64,000 nucleotides of DNA from PALSA-610 sp038213435 (lineage in GTDB: Bacteria > Actinomycetota > Acidimicrobiia > IMCC26256 > PALSA-610), in the NCBI GenBank assembly GCA_038213435.1, contig JBBQTI010000009.1, positions 25,530-89,529 of the forward strand. Direction: 5' to 3'. Within the stretch, counting starts at the first letter, position 1, and the number at the start of each line of letters is the position of its first letter. Below are positions 40,495 through 50,114 of the stretch, one piece after another. The notes under the pieces were generated by a model. The model saw only the letters and a program-made list of their open reading frames with translations, was not told the DNA's origin and made no database searches. A program made the translations under genes and the position numbers.

Positions 40495-43347
40495 ATGATG
40501 CGGCCCGTGGTCGATATCGGCGAGCCTGAAGTCGTCACCCGCCTCGGGCGGGGCGTGATTGTGGGCCCAAAGACTGTGGCGCCCGATCACTGGGCCCGCA
40601 CCGATCGGGTCGTGATCGACGACGCGGCGCTACGCGATCCGGGCGCGGCGCTCGAGACGTTGCACCACCACTGGTCGCAACGAATCCCGGTGGTCGTCGA
40701 GCTGCGGTGTTCGGCCGACGAGCTCCGGGCCCCGGAGACCGAGCCGGTCAGGCCGCCGTACGCGCTCTCGCCCCACTTCGAGTTCGGCCGCGAGCGCCTC
40801 TACTTCCTCGCCCGCGCCAACAACTACGACGACCGCGCCGGCCGCATGGTGTGGGGTCCGACCCTCGAGGCCACACGGCTCGGTGCCACAGCTTCCGAAG
40901 TCGCCGACGTGCTCATCGACGGCGACACGCCGGCCTGGTGCGACGGAGGTCCGCGCGCGGGCGCAACGCCCGTGCCCGGCGGTCACGTGCTGGTGCATCG
41001 CAACAGCCTCGAACAGCAACTGCTCGTCCCCGATCGGCGCGTGACTCCGCAGGGGGAGCTTGCGGCCGACCAGCTCGCGGCCGTCGTTCACGACACCGGC
41101 GCGGCGCGCGTCATCGCACCCGCGGGCTCGGGCAAGACCCGCGTCCTCACCGAGCGCTTCCGCCTGCTCGTCGACCGCGGCTGGAGCCCGCGCTCGATCA
41201 CCGCGGTCGCGTACAACGTCCGGGCGAAGGACACGATGCGGGCGCGCCTGGCCGACCTGCCCGAGGGCGCGCGACGCCGAGTCCGCACCCTGCACGCGCT
41301 GGGCAACGACGTCCTTCGGCGCGCCGGCGGCGACCACGCCCTCATCGACGAGTGGGAGATGCGCCGGCGCATCGAGGCGCTCGTGCCCGTGAAGCCCCGA
41401 GCGAACACCGACATGTACGCCCCGTATCTGGAAGCGTTGGGCGAGGTGCGCCTCGGGCTCGCCGACCCGAACGTGATCGAGGCGCAACGCGACGACGTTG
41501 CCGGCTTCGGCGCGATGTTCGCCGAGTACCGCGACAAGCTGCGGGCCGACCGTGCCATCGACCACGACGAGCAGATCTACGGCGCGATCGAGGCCCTCCT
41601 GCGCGCCCCCGAGGTCCGCAACGAGTTCCAGCGGGAGGGCCGCCACCTCCTGGTCGACGAGTTCCAGGACCTCACGCCGGCCCAACTCCTGCTCCTGCGC
41701 CTCATCGCCGCGCCGGCTTACGACGTCTTCGGTGTCGGCGACGACGATCAGGTCATCTACGGCTACGCGGGTGCCGATCCGGAGTTCCTCATCAACTACG
41801 ACCGCTACTTCCCCGGCGGGGCGCACCACGCGCTCGCGACGAACTACCGCTGCCCGGGACCGGTCGTCGCCGCGACCCGGAACCTCCTCTCGTACAACCG
41901 GCGGCGGATCGACAAGGAGATCGTCGCGGCCAAGACCAGCGGCGACGGCGACGCGCTCTCTGTCGCGACCGCGGCCCCGGAACGCGTCGCGCGCGCCGCG
42001 GTCGACCAGGTCACCGCGTGGCTCGAACGTGATGTCCGGGCCGCCGACATCGCAGTGCTGAGTCGCGTGAATTCGGTGCTGCTGCCCGTGCAACTTCTTC
42101 TCGGCGAGGCGAGCGTGCCCTGCTGGACGCCGGTGAGCGTCGCCGTGTTGAACCGAACCGGCACCCGCACCGCACTCGCATACCTTCGCCTCGCGCTCGC
42201 GGCCGGCAACGACACCGGTTTCCACGGCAGCGACCTCGCGCTCGCGGCGCGTCGTCCGAGCCGCTCGCTTCGGCGAGAGGTGCTGCAACGACTCGAGCGC
42301 CGCCGGCAGTGGCGCCTTTCGCTGCTGCGCCGCGAGGCCGACGGCCTCAATGCGTCCGCCGCGGGCAAGTTCGAGGCGTTCTGTGACGACCTCGAATCGC
42401 TCGGGCACGCCTTCGAGGCAGGTGCCACCACCAACCAGCTGCTCACCGGAATCCGCGACGATGTCGGCCTTGGTGCCGCGCTCGCGACCCTCGACCTGTC
42501 GGGAAAGGCTCCCGACGCCAGCCACCGCGACGATCTGAACGCGCTGATCGCGGTGGCCACCAACGAATCCGATCCCGCCGCCTTCGAGCCGTGGTTGCGC
42601 GCCCGGCTGCGGGCCGCGAACGAGCCCGCGCGAAGCGACGGTGTCGCGTTGTCGACGGTGCACCGCGTGAAGGGCATGGAGTGGCCGTTCGTCGTCGTGC
42701 TGGGCGCGCACGACGGGCTCATGCCCCACGCGCTCGCCGACGACATCGAAGAGGAGCGTCGTATCTTCCACGTCGCCATCACCCGCGGCGACACCGCGGT
42801 GCACGTCGTTGCCGACGAGGGGTCTCCTCGGCCGTTTCTCGAAGAGCTCCTCGAACCCGCGCCACCCGAAGCCTCGCGACCGGTCCGTGCGGTCGCGAGC
42901 GCGACAGCCACGTCCTCCCCGCCCCGCGCCCGCAACACCTTCGCGGCCGAGCTCGGCATGGAGGTGACGTTCGCCGGATCGAGCGGTCCGATCGTCGAGC
43001 TGCGGACCGAAGCCGCGGTGCTCGAGGATGCGAACGGTGCCCGAGTCGTGATCCCCTTCGGCGAGCGCGTCGAACGCGACGGCCGCCGGGCGCAGCTCAC
43101 GCGCGGAGCGTCGGCCGACGTCACGCACGCGTCACCCGGGCTCGTCACCGCCCTCAAGGCCTGGCGCAAGCAGCGAGCGTCGAGCGACGGCGTACCCGCG
43201 TACATCGTGCTCAGCGACGCGCACCTGGAGGGCATCGCCGATCGCCGCCCCGAGTCGCTGGCCGATTTGGCGCGCTGCACCGGCATCGGCCCGACCAAGC
43301 TCGAGCGCTACGGCGACGAGATCATCGCGGTGATCGCCGACGACTGA
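40495..43347 (+). CDS. Superfamily I (UvrD/Rep-like) DNA helicase with HRDC domain
   Basis: A 950-residue protein. The first ~190 residues match nothing I know. The helicase core follows: Walker A PAGSGKT near 209-216, motif II DEFQD near 388-392, GVGDDDQVIYGYAGA, and motif V VHRVKGMEW. The C-terminal ~75 residues (DGVPAYIVLSDAHLEGIADRRP..) form an HRDC domain, as in actinobacterial UvrD2. It would unwind DNA 3' to 5' in repair or replication restart. ATGs at 40495 and 40498 are both possible. The N-terminal extension distinguishes it from the usual UvrD2. Confidence 0.9.
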   Translation: MMRPVVDIGEPEVVTRLGRGVIVGPKTVAPDHWARTDRVVIDDAALRDPGAALETLHHHWSQRIPVVVELRCSADELRAPETEPVRPPYALSPHFEFGRERLYFLARANNYDDRAGRMVWGPTLEATRLGATASEVADVLIDGDTPAWCDGGPRAGATPVPGGHVLVHRNSLEQQLLVPDRRVTPQGELAADQLAAVVHDTGAARVIAPAGSGKTRVLTERFRLLVDRGWSPRSITAVAYNVRAKDTMRARLADLPEGARRRVRTLHALGNDVLRRAGGDHALIDEWEMRRRIEALVPVKPRANTDMYAPYLEALGEVRLGLADPNVIEAQRDDVAGFGAMFAEYRDKLRADRAIDHDEQIYGAIEALLRAPEVRNEFQREGRHLLVDEFQDLTPAQLLLLRLIAAPAYDVFGVGDDDQVIYGYAGADPEFLINYDRYFPGGAHHALATNYRCPGPVVAATRNLLSYNRRRIDKEIVAAKTSGDGDALSVATAAPERVARAAVDQVTAWLERDVRAADIAVLSRVNSVLLPVQLLLGEASVPCWTPVSVAVLNRTGTRTALAYLRLALAAGNDTGFHGSDLALAARRPSRSLRREVLQRLERRRQWRLSLLRREADGLNASAAGKFEAFCDDLESLGHAFEAGATTNQLLTGIRDDVGLGAALATLDLSGKAPDASHRDDLNALIAVATNESDPAAFEPWLRARLRAANEPARSDGVALSTVHRVKGMEWPFVVVLGAHDGLMPHALADDIEEERRIFHVAITRGDTAVHVVADEGSPRPFLEELLEPAPPEASRPVRAVASATATSSPPRARNTFAAELGMEVTFAGSSGPIVELRTEAAVLEDANGARVVIPFGERVERDGRRAQLTRGASADVTHASPGLVTALKAWRKQRASSDGVPAYIVLSDAHLEGIADRRPESLADLARCTGIGPTKLERYGDEIIAVIADD

Positions 43348-43353
43348 TTCCCC

Positions 43354-43385
43354 TTGACGAGGCCGGGCTATAACCCCAATATAAC
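43354..43385 (+). promoter_or_regulatory. Candidate promoter for a leaderless RHH-ClpN gene
   Basis: TTGACG (43354-43359) and a TATAAC (43380-43385) lie 20 bp apart, followed after four bases by the ATG at 43390. An AATATA at 43378 gives an 18-bp spacing instead. No Shine-Dalgarno sequence precedes the ATG, so a leaderless transcript is plausible. Confidence 0.4.
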
Positions 43386-43389
43386 CCCC

Positions 43390-44094
43390 ATGCCGAAGAT
43401 CAACGTGTACCTCCCGGACGACCTCGCCGCCGCGGTGCGCGACGCGCACGTGCCCGTCTCGGCGGTGTGCCAGAGCGCGCTCGAACGGGCCGTTCGCGAC
43501 GTCGCTTCGCTGCGAGCGACAGACCTGGCCCCGCCCGAGGACCATCCCGGGCTCGGGACGTTCGGGCGCTTCACGCCGCGCGCTCGAAGGGCACTCGCGC
43601 TCGCCGAGGACGCCGCCCGTGCGGTGCCGCACAACTATGTGGGCACGGAGCACCTCTTGCTCGGTCTCATCGGCGAGGGCGGGAACCTCGCGGTCAAGGT
43701 GCTCGAGGCGCTCGACATCGAGCTCACGGATCTGCGCGCCGATGTGCTGGGTTCCATGGGGCCACCGAGCGATGCTGTCGAGGGGCGAATTGCGTTCACG
43801 CCTTTGGCGAAGCAGGCGCTCGAGGACACAGCTGCCGAGGCGCGCGGCATGGCCCACAACTACATCGGCTGCGAGCATGTGCTCCTCGGGCTGATCGCGA
43901 CCGAGAAGGGCCTGGCGAGCGAGGTATTGCGGCGGATGGGTGTCGAACGCATTACCACCCGAAGGGCAGTGATCACCGCCTTGTCGGGATTCGTGCACGC
44001 TCGGCAAAACCCGGCGCCGGCACGCAACACGGCCGACGCGCTGCAACAGATCCTTCAACGCCTCGACATCATCGAACAACGCCTCGCCGGCTGA
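43390..44094 (+). CDS. Ribbon-helix-helix/Clp N-domain fusion protein
   Basis: A 234-residue protein. Residues 1-37 (KINVYLPDDLAAAVRDAHVPVSAVCQ) have the ribbon-helix-helix pattern of MetJ/Arc-type DNA-binding proteins. Two Clp N-terminal repeats follow, around 57-122 (FTPRARRALALAEDAA, NYVGTEHLLLGLI) and 137-200 (FTPLAKQALEDTA, NYIGCEHVLLGLI). A short coiled segment ends the protein. Clp N domains bind adaptors or substrates of ClpC/ClpA; here there is no ATPase domain. It could be a regulator delivered to or controlled by Clp proteolysis. A TTG at 43354 could extend it by 12 residues. Confidence 0.87.
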   Translation: MPKINVYLPDDLAAAVRDAHVPVSAVCQSALERAVRDVASLRATDLAPPEDHPGLGTFGRFTPRARRALALAEDAARAVPHNYVGTEHLLLGLIGEGGNLAVKVLEALDIELTDLRADVLGSMGPPSDAVEGRIAFTPLAKQALEDTAAEARGMAHNYIGCEHVLLGLIATEKGLASEVLRRMGVERITTRRAVITALSGFVHARQNPAPARNTADALQQILQRLDIIEQRLAG

Positions 44095-44114
44095 ATCCAA
44101 CTGCGCACCACCGG

Positions 44115-45920
44115 CTACCGGTAGGCACGGGCCTGCATCGCGTAGAGCTCGGCGTAGAGCGCGGCCCGCGCGATCAACTCGTCGTGAGCACCGGACTCGA
44201 CCACCCGCGCACCGTCGAGCACCACGATCTGGTCGGCCATGCGCACGGTCGAGAACCGATGTGAGACCAGCACCGTGATGCGGCCGTCGTCGCTCGCCGC
44301 GCGCGACGCGGCTGCGAACCGCTCGAACAACGCGTGCTCCGTCTCGGCGTCGAGCGCGGCCGTCGGCTCGTCGAGAACGCAGAGGAGCGGATCGTCGCGC
44401 ATGAAACCGCGCGCGAGCGCAAGCTTCTGCCACTGACCGATCGACAGCTCGATGCCTTCGTTCCACGTCGGCCCGAGCTGCGTGTCGAGACCGAGCGGCA
44501 TGCGCGCGACCACGTCCGCGGCGCCGGCGCGCGCGACCGCCGCGCCGACGGCGACCTCGTCGCCGGCGCGATCGAGCTCGCCCACGCCGATCGAGCGCCG
44601 GGCGTCGTACTCGAAGCGGAAGAAGTCCTGGAACGCACCCGAGAGGCGATCGCGCCACTCCTGCGCCGGCATGCGGGCCACGTCGACACCGTCGACTGTG
44701 ATGCGGCCCTCCGTCGGCTCGTAGAAGCGGCAGAGGAGCTTCACCAACGTCGTCTTGCCGGCGCCGTTCTCGCCGACGAGCGCGACGACCGATCCCGCCC
44801 GCAGCTCGAGATCGACGTCGTCGAGCACGAGCGTCTCGGTTCCGGGATAGCGGAACGACACGTGCTCGAAGCGGATCGCGTCCCGAAAGGAAGTCGGGAC
44901 GGGGGAATCGGCGGCGTCGAGATTCGTCGCCGCGTAGTCCTCCAGCCAGGCGAGTCGTTGTGACGCGTCGAGCGTCCAGCGCAAGAACTCCGCCTGACCA
45001 ACGGTGACGCCCAGGTAACGCGAGAGGTTCGCGCCGGCGGCAAGCGCGAGCAACACGTCACCGGCGGAGCGGTGGAGGCCCGACGCGACGATCACAACTG
45101 CACCGACGTACGCCGTCCCGAAGACCGCCCACGCCGCGGTGTGACTCAGCGCGCTGATCCAGCGGGCGCGAGACACCTCGGCAAACCACGTCTCCCACGC
45201 ATCCCGCCGGCGCGTGGTCAGAAGCGCCTCCGTCCGGCTCACCCGGATTTCCTTGCCGGGACCGGCTGCGGTGCCGACGTCGAACAAGTGGCGAGCGAGC
45301 CGAGCATTGGGCGCGGCGTGCTCCTCCGTCCGGCGCTCGACTCCGGCCCGCCAGGTCGAGACGACGGCCGGCGGGATCGCGAACACGACCAGCAGGACGA
45401 GCACGGGATGGATCGACGCGAGCAGCGCGACCGTGATCGCGATCCGTCCCACCGATCCGACGGTGCTCATCAGCGACTCGTAGAGGTGATTCAGGAGGAA
45501 CACCTGCTCGCGCAGGAGTTGCAGCCGGTCGAGGTACTCGGGGCGTTCGTGGTGCTCGATGCTCGCGACCGACGCCTGGAGATGCGCGACGTGGGCCTCG
45601 ATCTCGATCGTGGCCCGATCGCGGAAGCGGCTCTGAATCCGGTCGCCGAGCGTCCGCAACAGCCAGCCTGCGGCGGCCGCCGCCGCGAGCCCGAACGCCG
45701 ACCACATCACGAGCGAACGTCGATGCTCGGTGACGCCGTTCGCGAGCAGCTTCAGCCACAGCGCCCCGAACGCGTCCGGCAACCACGAGCCCGCGACGAG
45801 CACGAAGGACACGATGAGCAGGCGCGGTTCGGCGCGGTACGCGATGCGCATGGAGCGCGCCAACGACCGCCACACGGGCGGGAGGTCGGCATCGGAGGAG
45901 TTGGGGCGGCGGAAGCTCAC
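44115..45920 (-). CDS. ABC exporter half-transporter (second subunit)
   Basis: A 601-residue protein: an N-terminal transmembrane domain of about six helices (to ~330) and a C-terminal ATPase with Walker A GENGAGKTT, a non-standard signature LSIGQWQK, Walker B LCVLDEPTAALD and H-loop LVSHRFST. It starts with GTG in a GTGA overlap with an equally long partner gene, so the two likely form a heterodimeric exporter. The loop HERPEYLDRLQLLREQ in the membrane part resembles lantibiotic or lipid exporters. Cargo unknown. Confidence 0.88.
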   Translation of the reverse strand: MSFRRPNSSDADLPPVWRSLARSMRIAYRAEPRLLIVSFVLVAGSWLPDAFGALWLKLLANGVTEHRRSLVMWSAFGLAAAAAAGWLLRTLGDRIQSRFRDRATIEIEAHVAHLQASVASIEHHERPEYLDRLQLLREQVFLLNHLYESLMSTVGSVGRIAITVALLASIHPVLVLLVVFAIPPAVVSTWRAGVERRTEEHAAPNARLARHLFDVGTAAGPGKEIRVSRTEALLTTRRRDAWETWFAEVSRARWISALSHTAAWAVFGTAYVGAVVIVASGLHRSAGDVLLALAAGANLSRYLGVTVGQAEFLRWTLDASQRLAWLEDYAATNLDAADSPVPTSFRDAIRFEHVSFRYPGTETLVLDDVDLELRAGSVVALVGENGAGKTTLVKLLCRFYEPTEGRITVDGVDVARMPAQEWRDRLSGAFQDFFRFEYDARRSIGVGELDRAGDEVAVGAAVARAGAADVVARMPLGLDTQLGPTWNEGIELSIGQWQKLALARGFMRDDPLLCVLDEPTAALDAETEHALFERFAAASRAASDDGRITVLVSHRFSTVRMADQIVVLDGARVVESGAHDELIARAALYAELYAMQARAYR

Positions 45921-47722
45921 GCCCGCTCCTCCAACGACACTTCGTCTCCGTCCACGAGGTCGCCGTCGTCGAAGCGTGACGCTTGCAACTCGAACATGGC
46001 CCGGTATCGCCCGTCGAGTTCGATCAACTCCTCGTGCGTACCAATCTCGACGACGCGTCCCGCTTCGACGACGCAGATGAGGTCGGCGCGGCGCACGGTC
46101 GAGAAGCGATGCGAGATGAGGATCGTCGTCGCGCCGCGCGTCGCGTCGATGAGGCGTTCGAAGATCTCGAGCTCGCCGCGCACATCGAGCTGTGCGGTCG
46201 GCTCGTCGAGGACGACGACACCCGCGCCCAATCGCACCGCGCACAGGGCTCGGGCCAAGGCCACGCGCTGCCATTGCCCGCCCGAAAGGTCACGCCCTCC
46301 CTCGTAGGCACGCGACAGGACTGTGTCCAGTGAGGCCAGATCGTCGGCGTGGGCATCCGACAGCGCGGCGAGAATTTCGGCATCGGGCGCGCCGCCGGGC
46401 GCGACGTTGTCGCGCAACGGCAATTCGTAGCGCAGGTAGTCCTGGAACACCGCCGCCAGGCGCGAGCGCCACGAAGCCAGGTCGAGATCGCGCAGATCGA
46501 CTCCGTCGACGAGGATCGCTCCGGCGGTCGGGTCGTACATCCGGCACAACAGCTTCGCGAGCGTGGTCTTACCGGCACCGTTCTTGCCGACGATCGCGAG
46601 CGAACCGCCGGCCGGGATGGTGAGGTCGAAGCCGTCGAGCACGAGCCGGTCACCGGACGGATATCCGAACCGGACGCCTTCGAAGCGAATCTCGTGGCTC
46701 GGTAGTGCGTCGGCCGATCGGGTTCCCGACGCGAGCGCGCCGGACGAACCCATGCGCGCGGCCAGGTCGAGCACGAGCGGCACCGGCTGCGCGCTCGTGC
46801 GCAGCCACCAGTCGTATTCGCCGAACGCGAGCGCGCTGGCGCCGACCGCGGCCTGCGCGTACACGACGAGTGCTCCCAGCGCGATGTGCCCCCCGCTCGC
46901 GTCGCGACCCAACGACCAGAAGAACAAGCCGTTCGCGACGCCGACGACAACGATCGCGTAGGCCGTCGACCGCGCGCCGAGCCGGCGATCGGCCCACGAA
47001 AGGTCGAGCAACTGCCGGCGGAGCGACGAGAAGCCACCGACGATCCAGCCGGCGAGACCGAACAGGCGCACCTCTTTGGCGGCCGGCGACTCGACGCTGA
47101 GGCGATAGGCGTAGCCCGCGCGTCGCTGTTTTTCGACCATCTCGTCGGTCGTCCGACCGTGCCAGATCGAGGCCGACTTCAAGAAGTGATGGGTCGATCC
47201 CCACGCGCCCCCGAGCAGCAGCGGCGCCCACCAGCGGTAGCCGAACAAAAGCGTCGCCTGCGCGATACCGCCGGCGAACGACGCGAACCCGCCGCCGATG
47301 TTCGGCATCGACACGATGAGTCCCGGGCCGGAGATCCCGAGATCGAATTCGCGCGCCGCCGACAGGTCGTCCGCGAGATCGGAGCGTTCCAAGTGTCCGA
47401 GCCCGGGCGGTCGGACGCACGCGTGCATCAGTTGATCGTGCAGCCACGCCGACAGCTGCGCTCCGAGGTTCGACGACACTGCATCGTGCACCGGACCGAG
47501 CGCCTGGAGCGCGACGAACACGATCCCGATCAGGGTCAACGGGATCGCGAGCGAGTCGCCGTGCTGCACCGCCGACACGAGGACACCCATCGCCACGACG
47601 AATGCCGCCGGCAGCAATCCTCGCAACAGGACAAGCGACCACCATACGATCGAGAGCCGCGGGCTGGCCGAGAAGAACGCCCCGAACAACCGCCACTCCG
47701 CCGACTGGCGAAACCTCCTCAC
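45917..47722 (-). CDS. ABC exporter half-transporter (first subunit)
   Basis: A 601-residue half-transporter with a membrane domain and ATPase: Walker A GKNGAGKTT, consensus signature LSGGQWQRVALARAL, Walker B VVVLDEPTAQLD, H-loop LISHRFST. Start GTG 47722. With its coupled partner (also 601 residues) it forms an exporter in which this subunit has the standard signature and the other a variant, hinting at asymmetric ATP sites. No peptide precursor or modification gene is adjacent, so a lantibiotic role is not supported. Confidence 0.88.
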   Translation of the reverse strand: MRRFRQSAEWRLFGAFFSASPRLSIVWWSLVLLRGLLPAAFVVAMGVLVSAVQHGDSLAIPLTLIGIVFVALQALGPVHDAVSSNLGAQLSAWLHDQLMHACVRPPGLGHLERSDLADDLSAAREFDLGISGPGLIVSMPNIGGGFASFAGGIAQATLLFGYRWWAPLLLGGAWGSTHHFLKSASIWHGRTTDEMVEKQRRAGYAYRLSVESPAAKEVRLFGLAGWIVGGFSSLRRQLLDLSWADRRLGARSTAYAIVVVGVANGLFFWSLGRDASGGHIALGALVVYAQAAVGASALAFGEYDWWLRTSAQPVPLVLDLAARMGSSGALASGTRSADALPSHEIRFEGVRFGYPSGDRLVLDGFDLTIPAGGSLAIVGKNGAGKTTLAKLLCRMYDPTAGAILVDGVDLRDLDLASWRSRLAAVFQDYLRYELPLRDNVAPGGAPDAEILAALSDAHADDLASLDTVLSRAYEGGRDLSGGQWQRVALARALCAVRLGAGVVVLDEPTAQLDVRGELEIFERLIDATRGATTILISHRFSTVRRADLICVVEAGRVVEIGTHEELIELDGRYRAMFELQASRFDDGDLVDGDEVSLEERA

Positions 47723-47843
47723 TCTCGCACCCCCTGAGCTGCCGATGCTCGCACACGGTGAGGCGCGCTTGCATCAACCTGCCCGATCGGATCATCGTCT
47801 GAGCCCCGATTCCTCCGACGGCCATCACCAGAGAGGCGCGCCG

Positions 47844-48329
47844 ATGCCCTACCCACGCGACGAGATCCAGGCCACGGTCGAGCGCTACGTGGAAACGCGC
47901 AAGGTGATCGACGCCGGCGGCGCCACCTGGAGCGCCCTCGCCCAGTACTTCACCGACGACGCGGTGTTCATCGACCCGGCGTGGGGCCGAGTCGAGGGCA
48001 TCGACGAGATGAACGCGACCGTCTTCGGCGACGCGATGGTCGGACTGGACGAGTGGACGTTCCCCGTCGAGTTCTACGCGATCGACGGCGACAACGTGAT
48101 CATCAAATGGAAACAGCTGCTCCCGGGGAAGCGCGCCGACGGGCGACCCTACGAGCAATCCGGCGTCTCGACCCTCATCTACGCAGGCGACGGAAAGTTT
48201 CGCTACGAAGAAGACCTCCTCAACATGGTGCACGTGCTCGAGGACATGCGCGAGAGCCGTTGCAGGGTGCCCGACGTCGCGATGCCGCCCAAGCATCCCA
48301 ACCGCGACTTCTCCCGCCCGAATGCCTGA
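47844..48329 (+). CDS. SnoaL-like (NTF2-fold) protein
   Basis: A 161-residue NTF2-fold protein: ATVERYVETRKVIDAGG at the start, then YFTDDAVFIDPAWGRVEG, EFYAIDGDNVIIKWKQ and a GDGKFRYEED strand. The pattern is that of SnoaL-like or ketosteroid-isomerase-like proteins. The next gene, of the same fold, overlaps by 8 bp. In a genome rich in CoA-thioester catabolism genes a role in steroid-like metabolism is possible, but unproven. ATG 47844 fits the homologous start. Confidence 0.83.
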   Translation: MPYPRDEIQATVERYVETRKVIDAGGATWSALAQYFTDDAVFIDPAWGRVEGIDEMNATVFGDAMVGLDEWTFPVEFYAIDGDNVIIKWKQLLPGKRADGRPYEQSGVSTLIYAGDGKFRYEEDLLNMVHVLEDMRESRCRVPDVAMPPKHPNRDFSRPNA

Positions 48330-48804
48330 CGACGCGCTTCGGGACACGATCGACTACGTCGCGATCACGCGGCTGCAGAACGCCTACGCCGACACGGTGA
48401 CACGCCGCGCCTGGCCGGAGTTCCACGACATGTTCCTCGCCGACGCGCCGGTGCGGGTCGACACGGTCACGAATCCCGTCATCGAGCTCGTAGGACCGCA
48501 GCAGGTCGGCGACTTCATCGGTCAGGCGGTGGAAAGGTTCGAGTTCTTCGAGTTCGTCCCGTTGAGCACGCGCGTCGCGCTCCGCATCGGCGGAGATCCC
48601 GACCACGCCACCGCCCGCCTCTACATCTGCGAGCTCCGTCAGGAAGCAGCGTCGGGCCGCTTCACCAGGGCGTTCGGTGTATACCGCGACGACATGTCGA
48701 AAATCGACGGCCGCTGGTGGTTCGCCCGGCGCGACTACCAGTCGCTCGCGCGCAGCGGCCGCGGTGAGGTGTTCGCGTTCCCCGAGGAGGACTCTCAGCC
48801 GTAG
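48322..48804 (+). CDS. SnoaL-like (NTF2-fold) protein
   Basis: A 160-residue protein of the same fold: DYVAITRLQNAYADTVTRR at the start, then FLADAPVRVDT and DGRWWFARRDYQS near the end, which is typical of the SnoaL_4-type group. Its ATG overlaps the preceding SnoaL-like gene by 8 bp, so the two are co-translated and may act together. No catalytic residue assignment is possible here. Confidence 0.85.
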   Translation: MPDDALRDTIDYVAITRLQNAYADTVTRRAWPEFHDMFLADAPVRVDTVTNPVIELVGPQQVGDFIGQAVERFEFFEFVPLSTRVALRIGGDPDHATARLYICELRQEAASGRFTRAFGVYRDDMSKIDGRWWFARRDYQSLARSGRGEVFAFPEEDSQP

Positions 48805-48974
48805 CTGGGACGGCGCGACGAATATCGCAGCGCGGTCGGCGGCCGAGGAACCACTGCGACGACGCAACCGGGCGCGCTACCACCCACGGCACGGCGGGTG
48901 CATCATCTTGGTTGCAGCGCGGCCCTGCATCTGCGAGGGTGCGCGACAGTCAACAACCGCTCGCAGGAGGCCGG

Positions 48975-50114
48975 GTGCCGGATCCGGAACGAAAGGTCGA
49001 GGTCGGCCTCTACGGAGTGACGAAGCGCTTCGGCCCCACGGTGGCGGTCGACGACGTGACCATCGAGGTCGGGCGCGGCGAGTTCTTCTCGCTGCTCGGG
49101 CCGTCAGGCTGCGGCAAGACGACCTCATTGCGCATGATCGCGGGATTCGAAGAGCCCGACTCCGGACGGGTCGAGCTGACCGGCCGCGACATCGTCGGCG
49201 TCGCGCCCTACAAGCGCAACGTCAACACCGTGTTCCAGTCGTATGCACTGTTCCCACACCTGACCGTCGCCGACAACGTCGCCTTCGGACTTCGGCGCAA
49301 GAAGGTCTCGAGGAGCGAGATCCGCGACCGGGTGAAGCGCTACCTCGACCTCGTGCAACTGCGCGGCTACGACGAACGTCGTCCTTCACAGCTCTCCGGC
49401 GGGCAGCAGCAGCGGGTCGCACTGGCGCGGGCCCTGGTGAACGAACCGGCCGTCCTCCTGCTCGACGAGCCCCTCGGCGCCCTCGACCTCAAGCTCCGCA
49501 AGCAGATGCAACTCGAGCTCATGCGCATCCAACGCGAGGTTGGTGTCACGTTCGTCTACGTCACCCACGACCAGGAAGAGGCGCTCGTCATGAGCGATCG
49601 CCTTGCGGTGATGTCGCAGGGCAGGGTCGAGCAGATCGGGCACCCCGAAGACATCTACGAGCGACCGGCCACCCGCTTCGTCGCCGGGTTCATCGGCACG
49701 TCGAACATCGTCGAGGCCGCGGTCACGGGTCGAGCGGGGAATTTCCTGCAGATCGACGCGGCGCCGGGCGATCGCCTGCTCGTCCGTGCGCCGGAGGGCC
49801 GGTCGATCAGCCCGGGCGACATGCTGGCGTTCACGGTGCGGCCGGAGAAGCTACGCATCGTTGCCGAGAACGAACCCGTTGCCGACCAGCTCTGCACGAT
49901 CGCGGGCACGGTCGTCGACGTCGTCTACCAAGGCGTCTCGACCCAGCTCGTCGTACAGACCGAAACGGGCACGACCCTCGTCGTGTTCCGACAGAACAGC
50001 GAACGGGTGAGCGACGCCGGCGTTCCCGGCAGCCGCGCCCGGCTCGTCTGGGACCCAGAGTTCAACGTGGTGCTCGCCGACGAGCCCACCCTCGACAAGG
50101 AGCTGATTTCATGA
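48975..50114 (+). CDS. potA: Polyamine ABC transporter ATPase
   Basis: A 379-residue ATPase starting at GTG 48975, with an AGGAGG ribosome binding site five bases upstream. Motifs: Walker A GPSGCGKTT, Q-loop VFQSYALFPH, signature LSGGQQQRVALARAL, Walker B LLLDEPLGALD and FVTHDQEEA; a TOBE domain follows. It is first in a potA-D-B-C set joined by 4-bp overlaps. The following catabolic genes (GabT, aldehyde dehydrogenase, putrescine aminotransferase) make a putrescine or spermidine cargo likely. Confidence 0.92.
   Translation: MPDPERKVEVGLYGVTKRFGPTVAVDDVTIEVGRGEFFSLLGPSGCGKTTSLRMIAGFEEPDSGRVELTGRDIVGVAPYKRNVNTVFQSYALFPHLTVADNVAFGLRRKKVSRSEIRDRVKRYLDLVQLRGYDERRPSQLSGGQQQRVALARALVNEPAVLLLDEPLGALDLKLRKQMQLELMRIQREVGVTFVYVTHDQEEALVMSDRLAVMSQGRVEQIGHPEDIYERPATRFVAGFIGTSNIVEAAVTGRAGNFLQIDAAPGDRLLVRAPEGRSISPGDMLAFTVRPEKLRIVAENEPVADQLCTIAGTVVDVVYQGVSTQLVVQTETGTTLVVFRQNSERVSDAGVPGSRARLVWDPEFNVVLADEPTLDKELIS

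Noticed and set aside
40630..43128. An 832-residue open frame antisense to the helicase
   Set aside because: It lies wholly opposite a gene with clear helicase motifs, has low-complexity Arg/Gly/Val composition and no family motif. Long antisense frames are usual in high-GC DNA.
44115..47722. Lantibiotic or bacteriocin export system
   Set aside because: No precursor peptide, protease or modifying enzyme gene is adjacent to the two ABC exporter genes.
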